From contig NZ_KQ954252.1 of NCBI RefSeq assembly GCF_001519065.1, forward strand, positions 393,560-457,559: a stretch of DNA of 64,000 nt, in the 5' to 3' direction. Shown here in pieces: positions 27,828-37,006 of this stretch (the first letter of the stretch is position 1; each line of letters starts with the position of its first letter). Both the position numbers and the translations under genes were made by a program. A model generated the notes under the pieces. That model did not search any database and was not told where the DNA came from. It was given only the letters and a program-made list of their open reading frames with translations. This DNA is from Novosphingobium sp. FSW06-99. GTDB lineage: Bacteria; Pseudomonadota; Alphaproteobacteria; Sphingomonadales; Sphingomonadaceae.

Positions 27828-28499
27828 ATGCTGCATTCGAACAACGACGGGATGATGGTCGTGCCGATGGAGCGGGTACTGATAGTCGATGATCATTCGC
27901 TGGTGCGCGATGGCTTGCGCAGCCTGCTCGAGATCAGCTTTCCCGACTGCGACATTCTGGAGGCGGCCGCGCTGAGCGAGGCGGTCGCCGCGTTGCAGGG
28001 GGCGGGCGAGGTCGACATGATCCTGCTCGACCTCAACATTCCCGACGTGTCCCGGTTTTCCGGGCTCAGCACCTTGCGCGACGGGTTTCCCAGCATTCCG
28101 GTGGTGATGGTGTCGGGCGCGCTCGACCGCGCCACCGTGCGCGAGGCCCTGGCCGCAGGTGCCGCAGGGTTCATTCCCAAATCGCTCAAACGCAGCGAAA
28201 TCATCGACGCGCTCAAGCAAGTGCTCGAAGGCGAGATCTATATCCCCGGCATACTGGAACAGGACAGCGACACCGCGCGCGAAGAAGCCTCGATCCTGGG
28301 CCGGATCGAGACGCTGACGCCGCAGCAGAAAGTCGTGCTGCGCCATCTCGTCAATGGCAAGCTCAACAAGCAGATCGCCTTTGAACTCGATGTGTCGATG
28401 ACCACGGTCAAGGCCCACGTGTCGGCGATCCTGTCGAAATTCAGCGCCTATTCGCGCACCCAGGTGGTGATCCTGGCCAACCGCGTGGGATTTCACTGA
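27828..28499 (+). CDS. LuxR-type response regulator (ExaE/AgmR/PedR1-like)
   Basis: A 223-residue response regulator. The receiver domain (about residues 14-130) shows VLIVDDHSLVRDGL, the phospho-acceptor aspartate in ILLDLNIPD, and the conserved Lys in FIPKSLKRSE. The C-terminal LuxR helix-turn-helix is LTPQQKVVLRHLVNGKLNKQIAFELDVSMTTVKAHVSAIL. It resembles regulators of PQQ-dependent ethanol oxidation in Pseudomonas. The start is uncertain: ATG codons at 27828, 27852, 27855 and 27867 are all in frame. It converges with the hybrid kinase gene 12 bp away and is the best candidate to bind the shared CCAARGTMCAAT box. Confidence 0.86.
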   Translation: MLHSNNDGMMVVPMERVLIVDDHSLVRDGLRSLLEISFPDCDILEAAALSEAVAALQGAGEVDMILLDLNIPDVSRFSGLSTLRDGFPSIPVVMVSGALDRATVREALAAGAAGFIPKSLKRSEIIDALKQVLEGEIYIPGILEQDSDTAREEASILGRIETLTPQQKVVLRHLVNGKLNKQIAFELDVSMTTVKAHVSAILSKFSAYSRTQVVILANRVGFH

Positions 28500-28511
28500 G
28501 AAACAGCGGGC

Positions 28512-30749
28512 TCAGTTCAGCAGAGTCCGCATCAGCGCGCGCAATTGTGCCGGTTTGACCGGTTTGTGCAGCATGGTCAGACCGGCGCGCTGGATGCGCA
28601 GTTTGACCTCTTCGCTGCGGTCGGCCGACACGATCAGCGCGGGGATCTGCGCGCCCAGCCTGGCGCGCAAGGCGGCAATTACGTCATCGCCCAATTGGCC
28701 ATCGTCGAGATGGTAGTCGGCGATGATCAGTGCAGGCGGCCATGACCGGGGCGTGCCTTGGGCCATGCGGTCGGCCAGCGCAGCGATCGAGGGTGCGGTG
28801 ATCACGCGATAGGACCAACGTTCGAGCAGCGCCTCCATCCCCTGCAGAATGGCCGGATCGTTGTCGATGATCAGCACGCTGCCATCCTGGCTGATCTCGC
28901 CGGGGCGGTCGCGTCCGCGCGGCACCGGCAGCGCTTCGCGCAAGGGTTCGGCCAGTGGCACCAGCACCGAAAACCGCGATCCCTCGCCCAACACGGAGGC
29001 CACTTCGACGCGGTGGCCCAATGCCTCGCTGGCGCGCTTGACGATCGCCAGTCCCAGCCCGTTGCCCGCAGGCCCGCGGGTCTGCGACAGGCGGTGGAAT
29101 TCATCGAAGATCGCCACGAAATGTTCGGGCGCGATGCCGCGCCCGGTGTCGCTGACGGCGATCCGCACCAGATCGCCCTCGGCGGTGACGGTGACCGCGA
29201 CTTCGCCCTGGCGGGTATAGCGCAGCGCGTTCGACAGGAAATTCTGCAGGATGCGGCGCAACATGCGCACATCGGAACGCACCCACAGCCCGCTGTCGGG
29301 GATGACCAGATTGAGCCCAGCCTGTTTGGCCGGGGTGGCGAATTCGATGCGCAAGGCGCCAAGCATACGGTCGATTTCGATCGCGCCGAGTTCGGGTTTG
29401 ACCGCACCTGCATCGAGGCGCGAAATCTCGAACAGCGCTTCGAGCAGGCCTTCGACCGAATCGAGCGCAACCCCGGTCTGGCGAACCAGCGCGCGCGTCG
29501 GCAGGGCAAGACGCCGCTCGCTCAAGGCCGCGACAAACAGCCGCGCCGCGTTCAGCGGTTGCAACAAGTCGTGGCTGGCCGCCGCGAGAAAGCTGGTCTT
29601 GGACCGGTTGGCGACTTCGGCGGCAGTCTTGGCGGTCAGCAGTTCGCGTTCGACCGCGCGGCGTTCTTCCACTTCGGCTTCGAGCGCGCGGGTGCGTTCG
29701 GTTACCCGCTGTTCCAGCGTCTCGGCCGCCTCGCGCAAAGTGCGTTCATAGAGCGCGCGGTCGGTGACATCGTCAAAGCTGTAGGCCATGCCGCCCGACT
29801 GGATCGGGGTCGAGCGCACTTCGACCACGCGGTCGCCCAGCCGGCAGGTCGCGGCATGGCGATCGCCCGGTCCCTCGCGCCACGCCAGGATGGTGTCATC
29901 GTTCAGCCCGATCGCCCGGCAATGCGCCAGCAGGCCATTGTGCGTGGCAATTGCGCCGTGATCCTGCACCGGCAGTGCCAGCAGGCGGGCCAGCCCGCCG
30001 TTATAGACCTGCAACGCCCGGTCGCCGTCATACAGGCACACCCCTTCGGACAACGTGTCGAGCGTCGCCTGCAGCGCCAGGTTGTGTTCGGCCAGTTGCC
30101 GCGCATGCTGGCGCGCGTCTTCGACTTTGACCCCGGTGATATCGGTATAGATCCCGACGATGCCGCCTTGCGAGGTACGCATCTCGTTGATCTGCAACCA
30201 GCGGCCATCGGCCAGCGCCTGGATATGGATGCCCCGCGCCATCGTGTGGCGCGCCATGCGTTCGGCCACCCAGCGATCGGGCGACACCATCGATCCGATC
30301 GTGCGACGGTTCTGCGCGACCGCCTGTGCCAGATCGGCAAACCGCGCATCTGCGCCAAGGTGGGCGGTTTCCGGCCAGAGCCGCGAAAACGCCGTGTTGG
30401 CGATGACCATGCGATCTTCGGCATCATAGAGCGCAAAGCCGTCCGACAGTGATTCGATGGCGTCGCGCAACAAGGCGCGCATCGCATCGGCGGTGCGGTG
30501 CGCCTTGGCAATGTCGGCATTGGCGCGCGACAACTGTTCGAGCGCGGCCTCGAGCGCGGAGGTGCGGTCGCGCACCAGCGCTTCGAGCGTGATCGCGGTC
30601 TCGAACATCGAAAAGGCGCTGCCTTCGAACGAACTGGCGCGTTCGACCCGATCGATCAGCGCGGCATTGATCACCTCAAGCTGTTGGACCCGCGCGCGCA
30701 GCGCAGTCACCTCATCCGGTTCGGACAGCAGGGCGGTCGGCGTGGTCAT
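28512..30749 (-). CDS. nahK: PAS hybrid histidine kinase, NahK/ErcS'-like
   Basis: A 745-residue hybrid sensor kinase without membrane segments. It has an N-terminal coiled coil (about 10-95), two PAS-like domains (about 95-215 and 225-335, each with an SDGFALYD or SEGVCLYD core) and a second coiled coil. The dimerisation/phosphorylation helix has His393 in AAASHDLLQPLNA. The ATPase domain shows NFLSNALRYT, DTGRGI and GNGLGLAIVKR. A C-terminal receiver has the aspartate in LIIADYHLDDG. The layout matches NahK/ErcS' of Pseudomonas. Its ATG overlaps the stop of the FIST-protein gene as ATGA. It likely controls alcohol oxidation, or links it to nitric oxide, through a phosphorelay with the nearby response regulator. 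Confidence 0.85.
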   Translation of the reverse strand: MTTPTALLSEPDEVTALRARVQQLEVINAALIDRVERASSFEGSAFSMFETAITLEALVRDRTSALEAALEQLSRANADIAKAHRTADAMRALLRDAIESLSDGFALYDAEDRMVIANTAFSRLWPETAHLGADARFADLAQAVAQNRRTIGSMVSPDRWVAERMARHTMARGIHIQALADGRWLQINEMRTSQGGIVGIYTDITGVKVEDARQHARQLAEHNLALQATLDTLSEGVCLYDGDRALQVYNGGLARLLALPVQDHGAIATHNGLLAHCRAIGLNDDTILAWREGPGDRHAATCRLGDRVVEVRSTPIQSGGMAYSFDDVTDRALYERTLREAAETLEQRVTERTRALEAEVEERRAVERELLTAKTAAEVANRSKTSFLAAASHDLLQPLNAARLFVAALSERRLALPTRALVRQTGVALDSVEGLLEALFEISRLDAGAVKPELGAIEIDRMLGALRIEFATPAKQAGLNLVIPDSGLWVRSDVRMLRRILQNFLSNALRYTRQGEVAVTVTAEGDLVRIAVSDTGRGIAPEHFVAIFDEFHRLSQTRGPAGNGLGLAIVKRASEALGHRVEVASVLGEGSRFSVLVPLAEPLREALPVPRGRDRPGEISQDGSVLIIDNDPAILQGMEALLERWSYRVITAPSIAALADRMAQGTPRSWPPALIIADYHLDDGQLGDDVIAALRARLGAQIPALIVSADRSEEVKLRIQRAGLTMLHKPVKPAQLRALMRTLLN

Positions 30750-31894
30750 CGCCCGATGGCAAGCCCGCTCAGGGTCTGGTTGATATGCGCGGCGCGGAAC
30801 TGTTCGCCATACGTGTTGAAACCCACCACCCCGCGCCGGCTGTAAAGCTGCGAAACGGCGCCCGACAACTGGCGGCTTTCGGCGTCGATGCGGTTGAGCA
30901 CGCAGTCAAACGCGATGATATGATCGATACCGCCCAGATCGCTGTCGATCTGATCAAACAGCGTTTCAAGCTGGTTCAACCGGTCGAGCGGTTGCCCCAC
31001 GGTCAGCACCACGCCGCTGTCGATCGCGCAATAGAATGTCAAGCTGTTGTCGGCATTGACCGACTGGATCGCGCGCACGTGATAGGCGCCGCCCGCGCGC
31101 ACCATGGGCGGGTGCGCGGCAAAGAATGCCGCATCCAGCAAGTCCGGGCTGCCGCCTGCGACACGGCGATATTCCTCGGCCGCCGGGCGCGCGTTGATCT
31201 GGTAGACCACGCGGGCGTTGGGATCGGCCGACGTCACCACCATCTTTTCCGCGCCGGGTGTGTAATGCTGGGCGCTGAACACGCGCAACGGACGGCGGCT
31301 GGCGAGCAGCACGACCACCGCCGCATCGGTCAGGAACCGGTCGCCGACCAGAATGCCGGTTTCATGAAACAGCATGCCATCGCCCGATGATCCGCCCACC
31401 AGCAACGTGGTGCCCAGCGCTTCCTGCACGGTCATCGCCAGCAATTCCTCGCGATGCGACAGGCCGTCGACCAGAAACAGCGCGGCATGATTGGCAAAAC
31501 CGTCGATCGCCAGTGCGTCGCGATCGAGCACGCCCGCCATCGTGCGAATGGCCTGGCCGCCACTGGCCGGATCGAAATGATCGAGATCGTCAAAACAATG
31601 GACCGCCATGCGAAAGCTTTCCGCCGGAAAGCCGATGAACACGACGCAATCTTCGTCATACCCGCGTTCGCTCAGTTCGCCCGCGCTAGTGCATCCGACC
31701 AGCGGCACATTGCCGACCGCGCGGGCAATCGCGCTGGCCAGGGGTTGGCGAACGAAGCGATGCGAACAGAACACGATGGCGCCTGCAATCCGGCGACCGT
31801 CCAGCCCGCGCGCTAGGTCGCGGGCGACCGACTGCGCATCGCCACAATGCGACGTTATGACGATCAGATCATCGTCCACACAGGCGTTTGCCAC
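30746..31894 (-). CDS. nosP: FIST-domain sensor, NosP-like
   Basis: A 382-residue cytoplasmic protein with an N-terminal FIST domain (about 15-215, with FCSHRF, VPLVGCTSAGELSERGYDEDCVV and LLVGGSSGD) and a FIST C domain (about 220-380, with AYHVRAIQSVNADNSLTFYCAIDSGVVL and GVVGFNTYGEQF). Both the domains and the linkage to a NahK-type kinase match NosP, a haem-binding nitric oxide sensor that inhibits its partner kinase. The likely start is a GTG at 31894 with GGGGAG upstream; a longer reading frame begins at a TTG at 31972. The overlap with the kinase gene (ATGA) implies equal expression of sensor and kinase. Confidence 0.8.
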   Translation of the reverse strand: MANACVDDDLIVITSHCGDAQSVARDLARGLDGRRIAGAIVFCSHRFVRQPLASAIARAVGNVPLVGCTSAGELSERGYDEDCVVFIGFPAESFRMAVHCFDDLDHFDPASGGQAIRTMAGVLDRDALAIDGFANHAALFLVDGLSHREELLAMTVQEALGTTLLVGGSSGDGMLFHETGILVGDRFLTDAAVVVLLASRRPLRVFSAQHYTPGAEKMVVTSADPNARVVYQINARPAAEEYRRVAGGSPDLLDAAFFAAHPPMVRAGGAYHVRAIQSVNADNSLTFYCAIDSGVVLTVGQPLDRLNQLETLFDQIDSDLGGIDHIIAFDCVLNRIDAESRQLSGAVSQLYSRRGVVGFNTYGEQFRAAHINQTLSGLAIGR

Positions 31895-32035
31895 CCATCC
31901 ATCTCCCCAAAGCGCGGTTTCTTCGCCGCCTGCTGCGTGCGGGGTCTTAGCCCTCGTCCGGCCCCCGCGCAATCACGGGGCACGCGACACTGATGGTGCA
32001 GCGACCGTACGGATAGCGCGACTTTGGTCGTATCA

Positions 32036-32455
32036 TCAATCCGACCCATGCGGCGGATCGCCGATCAGGGCCAGTGCCGCGACCTCGGCATCGTCAAACA
32101 CCCGGACTTGCCCGATGAAGCGCATGGCCTCGCTTGCCTCCAGGCTCATCCCGGCGGCGCGCCCCGGTGCCGCATCGAGCACCATCTGGCTGTACCGCCA
32201 ATATTCGAATTGGGTGGCGCCGATCCACACCGGCGTATCGCCTGCGACCACGCCCAGCAGCAGATCGCCCGCACCGATGCGAAATTCGCCGCGCAGGAAA
32301 CACATCGGTGCCGATCCGTCGCAGCACCCGCTCGACTGGTGCAACATGATCGGACCATGGCGATCAACCAGCGCGCCGATCAGCGCTTCGGCCGCCGGTG
32401 TGGCGACAACCCGGGGCGGCGCGTCAGCCCGGGGCGGCGCGTCAGCCGACGACAC
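32036..32455 (-). CDS. DUF779 family protein
   Basis: A 139-residue DUF779 protein. The conserved cysteine-rich core HQSSGCCDGSAPMCFLRGEF and the following DLLLG, DTPVWIGATQFEYW and LDAAPGRAAGMSLEAS segments are clear. Genes of this family stand beside acetaldehyde-type aldehyde dehydrogenases, as here. The function is unknown; the Cys-Cys pair could bind a metal. The GTG start at 32455 lies inside the preceding EthD gene (14-bp overlap). The first residues contain a duplicated ADAPPR, made by an 18-bp tandem repeat. Confidence 0.83.
   Translation of the reverse strand: MSSADAPPRADAPPRVVATPAAEALIGALVDRHGPIMLHQSSGCCDGSAPMCFLRGEFRIGAGDLLLGVVAGDTPVWIGATQFEYWRYSQMVLDAAPGRAAGMSLEASEAMRFIGQVRVFDDAEVAALALIGDPPHGSD
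32411..32446. repeat. 18-bp perfect tandem duplication
   Basis: CCGGGGCGGCGCGTCAGC occurs twice in direct succession (32411-32428 and 32429-32446). The duplication doubles ADAPPR in the DUF779 protein and reaches over the EthD stop codon. It looks like a recent slippage event. Confidence 0.85.
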
Positions 32456-32762
32456 CGGTCAGCACCGTCACGCCGCCATCGGCAAAATTGGCGATATCGC
32501 CCACGGCGGCCTGACCTTCGGGCGACCCGAGCGAGGCCGCCATGGCCTGGGCATTGGCAAAGAACAGGTGCGCCATCCGGTAATAGGCGGGCTTGGCCCC
32601 ATCCGGGTCGGGCAGGCCCTTGATCAGCACGGTCCGGTCGATGCCGCCAATCCGGTCGACCAGCGGCAGGTGCGTTGCCGCGTAATAAGCCTCGAACGCG
32701 GCAGGATCTGCGGGCTGGTTGTACAGCACCGTCACCACCACCGCGTCTTGTGCATCAGACAT
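32442..32762 (-). CDS. EthD family protein
   Basis: A 106-residue EthD-type dimeric alpha-beta barrel protein (VVTVLYNQPADPAAFEAYYAATHLPLVDRIGGI, then YYRMAHLFFANAQAMAASLGSPEGQAAVGDIANFADGGV). GGGGAGAG lies 5 bases before the ATG. Members occur in operons for oxidation of ethers and alcohols, but their role is poorly known. It lies between the aldehyde dehydrogenase gene (62 bp upstream) and the DUF779 gene. Confidence 0.82.
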   Translation of the reverse strand: MSDAQDAVVVTVLYNQPADPAAFEAYYAATHLPLVDRIGGIDRTVLIKGLPDPDGAKPAYYRMAHLFFANAQAMAASLGSPEGQAAVGDIANFADGGVTVLTGVVG

Positions 32763-32824
32763 CGTTCTCTCCCCGGTCGTCCAGTGCGGAACCGGCCAGG
32801 TGGCCCGTCCCGCACTGTGCAGTA

Positions 32825-34345
<1,521 letters not shown>

Positions 34346-34446
34346 TGCACTCTCCCGTCACACCATACCATGAACCATGCGAGTTCCGGCCACTTTGCGA
34401 CCGGGACCCCTTGCGGCCTGTCTGCGCGCGCGCGAGGGTGGCGCCA

Positions 34447-34458
34447 ATTGTACCTTGG
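34447..34458 (-). promoter_or_regulatory. Shared box CCAAGGTACAAT before aldehyde dehydrogenase gene
   Basis: On the minus strand the sequence is CCAAGGTACAAT, followed by TGGCGCCACCC. It differs by one base from the box before the quinoprotein dehydrogenase and lies about 100 bp before the aldehyde dehydrogenase start, right beside the inverted-repeat element. Confidence 0.5.
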
Positions 34459-34460
34459 AA

Positions 34461-34607
34461 CTAGGGTGTGTGGGGATTTGGCTCAGGGCGGGCTGCGAAC
34501 GGCCGCTTTTTGCGCTTCCGGTGCTCACGTACTGAAGTACGCTGCGCGCCGGTTCTCAAAATCAGCCATTCTCGTTCCACCCTGAGCCAAATCCCCACAC
34601 ACCCTAG
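34461..34607. repeat. 147-bp element with perfect 28-bp inverted ends
   Basis: Positions 34461-34488 and 34580-34607 are perfect 28-bp inverted repeats, beginning CTAGGGTGTG and ending CACACCCTAG. The 91-bp centre contains its own small hairpin, CGTACTGAAGTACG, flanked by CCGG. It encodes no protein. It looks like a non-autonomous, MITE-like or intergenic palindromic repeat. Its right end contains the TAG stop codon of the neighbouring CxxxCW protein gene, so the insertion touches that reading frame. Confidence 0.85.
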
Positions 34608-35173
34608 GCGGCTTCAGGAACCAGTTCGGCCAGCGCGCGTCCGGCATCGTGCCACCCGTCGATCCCTTCGGCCAGCCAGAAAACGCCGGGCAATCCGGCG
34701 CGCGCCAGACGGCGCGCGGCGTTCCAGCTCATCCAGCAATCGGCGCGGCAGAACACCGCGATCGGCCACGCGGGATGATCCTGGCGCCAACGCGCGGTAT
34801 GGCGCAGCAAGGGCTGCCACAACGCCGGATCGACCGGCGCGCGCCCGGTTTCGGGAAACCACAGCGCGCCGGGGATCGACTGGTGCGCCTCGGCCAGCCG
34901 CCATTGCCCGCTGTGCGCATCGCGCAAGGCGCCCTCGGCGGGCAGGACATCGATAAACAGCCCCTGCGACCCGAGCATCAGCGCCTCGGCCAGCGCGATG
35001 CGGCGCGCCGGGTCGGGCAAGCGGTCGACCACGCTGCGATAGCGCGCACAGCGATAGCCCTCGGCATCGAACAGCGCTTCGTCGGCGCAGGCGGTCGTCG
35101 CACCGGCGAGAGACAGCCCGGCATGGAGCAGCATCGTCCGCCGGGTCAGCCGATGGGTGCGCAACGCGGTCAT
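34604..35173 (-). CDS. PQQ-dependent catabolism-associated CxxxCW (rhodanese-like) protein
   Basis: A 189-residue exported protein with a rhodanese-like fold. The N-terminal LTRRTMLLHAGLSLAGATTACA is a Sec or Tat signal. AEALMLGSQGLFIDVLPAEG opens the domain, and the active-site loop FCRADCWMSWNAARRLARAG carries two cysteines spaced C-x3-C followed by Trp, the mark of the family tied to PQQ-dependent catabolism. The start has GGGAGGA 3-4 bases upstream. Its stop codon is supplied by the terminal repeat of the adjoining 147-bp element. The role, perhaps sulfur or thiol transfer, is unproven. Confidence 0.84.
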   Translation of the reverse strand: MTALRTHRLTRRTMLLHAGLSLAGATTACADEALFDAEGYRCARYRSVVDRLPDPARRIALAEALMLGSQGLFIDVLPAEGALRDAHSGQWRLAEAHQSIPGALWFPETGRAPVDPALWQPLLRHTARWRQDHPAWPIAVFCRADCWMSWNAARRLARAGLPGVFWLAEGIDGWHDAGRALAELVPEAA

Positions 35174-35181
35174 ATGTCCTC

Positions 35182-35193
35182 CCTTTGGCCAAT
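35182..35193 (+). promoter_or_regulatory. Shared box variant between divergent CxxxCW and SoxYZ-like genes
   Basis: CCTTTGGCCAAT followed by GTCGCACGCCC shares 14 of 15 bases with part of the box at 21193 (GTCCAATGTCGCACG against GGCCAATGTCGCACG). It lies in the 58-bp divergent space, close to both starts. Confidence 0.45.
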
Positions 35194-35231
35194 GTCGCAC
35201 GCCCGGCGGTCGCGATATATTGGCTGTTGGT

Positions 35232-35999
35232 ATGAGAGGATTGATGGCAGGCACCGCGCTGATCGCGCTGATGACGGGCGCGGCCCATGCTGCCCCTGCG
35301 CCCGACCCCCTGCAATCGCCAATGTGGGACATGCAGGCAGAACGGCTGTTCGGCCACGATCGGGTGGTGTTCGATCCGCGCGTGCATATTGCCGTGCCGA
35401 TGCTGGCGGAAAACCAGCATGTCTTTCCGGTGACGCTCGATGCGCGTGCCTTGCCCGATGTGCGGCGGATCGTCGTGCTGGTCGATCTCGATCCGATCCC
35501 GGTCCCGGTTGATTTCGTGCCCGGCAAGGCCGCGCCCTGGCTTGGCTTGCGTATCAAGCTCGATCAGCGCACCCCGGTGCGGGTGGCGGCGCAGACTGCC
35601 GATGGCACCTGGCATGTGGCCGGGCTGTGGGTCGATGCCGCAGGCGGCGGCTGTTCGGCCCCTCCGGCCAGCCGGGCCCATGGCGACTGGGCGGTGCATC
35701 TGGGCGAAGTGCGCGGCGCGGTCTGGCACGGCACCGACGGCGGCGGAGCGGCAGTCACCCGGCTGCGCTTTTCGGTTCGCCACCCGATGGATACCGGGCT
35801 GGTCGACACGATCCCCGCCTACAATCTGGAAACCGTGCGGGTGACGGCCGGCGGCGAGACGATGGCGCAGATGACGGTATCGGGGTCGATGTCGGAAGAT
35901 CCGGCGTTTACCCTGCTGTTGCCCGCAGGCGAAACGCGGCCGATCACGATTGCCATGCGCGACAGCAACGGGCGCGAATTTACCGGGCGCCTGCCATGA
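35232..35999 (+). CDS. Quinoprotein-associated SoxYZ-like carrier protein
   Basis: A 255-residue exported protein. The signal peptide ends at GAAHA. It resembles a fusion of a SoxY-like and a SoxZ-like domain, the family found with quinoprotein dehydrogenases. Visible are VVFDPRVHIAVPMLAENQHVFPVTLDAR (SoxY-like strands), the conserved GGGCSAPPAS with the single likely carrier cysteine, and a SoxZ-like half (LRFSVRHPMDTGLVDTIPAYNLETVRVTAGGETMAQMTVSGSMSEDPAF). SoxYZ carries sulfur intermediates on a cysteine; the job of this variant is not known. Its stop overlaps the next start (ATGA). Confidence 0.85.
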   Translation: MRGLMAGTALIALMTGAAHAAPAPDPLQSPMWDMQAERLFGHDRVVFDPRVHIAVPMLAENQHVFPVTLDARALPDVRRIVVLVDLDPIPVPVDFVPGKAAPWLGLRIKLDQRTPVRVAAQTADGTWHVAGLWVDAAGGGCSAPPASRAHGDWAVHLGEVRGAVWHGTDGGGAAVTRLRFSVRHPMDTGLVDTIPAYNLETVRVTAGGETMAQMTVSGSMSEDPAFTLLLPAGETRPITIAMRDSNGREFTGRLP

Positions 36000-37006
36000 A
36001 CCGGCTGACCCGGCGCGGCGCGCTTGCCATGCTGGGGGCCTCTGCGCTGGCGGTGCCGGTGCACGCCGAACGCTTTGCCGGGCACTATCGGCCTCAGGCC
36101 GAACCCCTGGCCGAGGGCGTGTGGCTGGTGCGCGGCAGCGACGCGCCGATTGCCTTTGAAAACGGCGGGGCGATCGCCAACAGCGTGATCCTGGCGACCG
36201 CCGACGGGCCGATCCTGTTCGATTGCGGCCCGTCGCAAGCCTATGCCCAGGCGCTGTCTGCGCTGGCGCAAGGCCTGACCGGCAAGCCGCCGGTGCTGGT
36301 GCTGATCAGCCACTTGCACCCCGATCATGCGCTCGGCGCCTCGGCGTTCGATCCGGCGATCGTGGCCGCGCTGCCCGGCACGATTGCCGAGATCGAACGC
36401 GATGGCCCCGGCATGTCCGACGCAATGTTCCGCATTCTGGCCGACTGGATGCGCGAGACCCAACTGGTCATCCCGGCGCGGCGGCTGGCGCCCGGCGAGC
36501 TGTCGGTCGGTGGGCGCGCGCTGACGCTGCTGGCGATGAACGGGCACAGCGGCTGTGATCTGGTGGTGCGCGACCATGCCAGCGGTATCGTGCTGGCGGG
36601 CGATCTGGTGTTTCACGATCGCGCCCCGGCCACGCCCGATGCCGACCTGGCGGCCTGGCGCGGGGCGCTCGACCGGCTGGCGGCGATCCCGCGCACGCTG
36701 CTGGTGCCGGGCCATGGCCCGGTCGATCGCGACGGCAGCGCGATTGCCCAGACGCGCGACTGGCTGGCCTGGCTCGATGCTGCGTTGCGCGATGCGGCCG
36801 GGCGGGGCCTGGACATGACCGAGGCGGGTGACATGCCCATCCCGCCGCGTTTTGCCCGCATGGCCGCCGCGCGATACGAACTGCAACGCAGTGTCAGCCA
36901 TTTCTATCCGGCGATCGAGGCCAGCGTGCTGCCGCGCATTGATCAGCCCGAGGGCGGATCACAGCCAAACGGCGGCCGAACCGGCAATCGGCCGATCACA
37001 AAGTGA
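35996..37006 (+). CDS. Quinoprotein relay system zinc metallohydrolase (MBL fold)
   Basis: A 336-residue exported metallo-beta-lactamase-fold protein. The N-terminus MNRLTRRGALAMLGASALAVPVHA is a Tat-type signal. Zinc ligands are visible in SHLHPDHALG (HxHxDH), NGHSGCD and LAGDLVFHD, with a final GHGP histidine. It belongs to the group paired with the SoxYZ-like carrier and quinoproteins and may act as a thiol hydrolase on the carrier. The 3' end overlaps the convergent peptidase gene by 11 bp. Confidence 0.86.
   Translation: MNRLTRRGALAMLGASALAVPVHAERFAGHYRPQAEPLAEGVWLVRGSDAPIAFENGGAIANSVILATADGPILFDCGPSQAYAQALSALAQGLTGKPPVLVLISHLHPDHALGASAFDPAIVAALPGTIAEIERDGPGMSDAMFRILADWMRETQLVIPARRLAPGELSVGGRALTLLAMNGHSGCDLVVRDHASGIVLAGDLVFHDRAPATPDADLAAWRGALDRLAAIPRTLLVPGHGPVDRDGSAIAQTRDWLAWLDAALRDAAGRGLDMTEAGDMPIPPRFARMAAARYELQRSVSHFYPAIEASVLPRIDQPEGGSQPNGGRTGNRPITK

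Noticed and set aside
25955..27844. Minus-strand open frame of 629 codons
   Set aside because: Antisense to the quinoprotein dehydrogenase, which has all catalytic residues.
34468..34956. Plus-strand open frame through the inverted-repeat element
   Set aside because: It runs across the repeat and antisense to the CxxxCW gene. It is Arg-rich with no domain, so the element is taken as non-coding.
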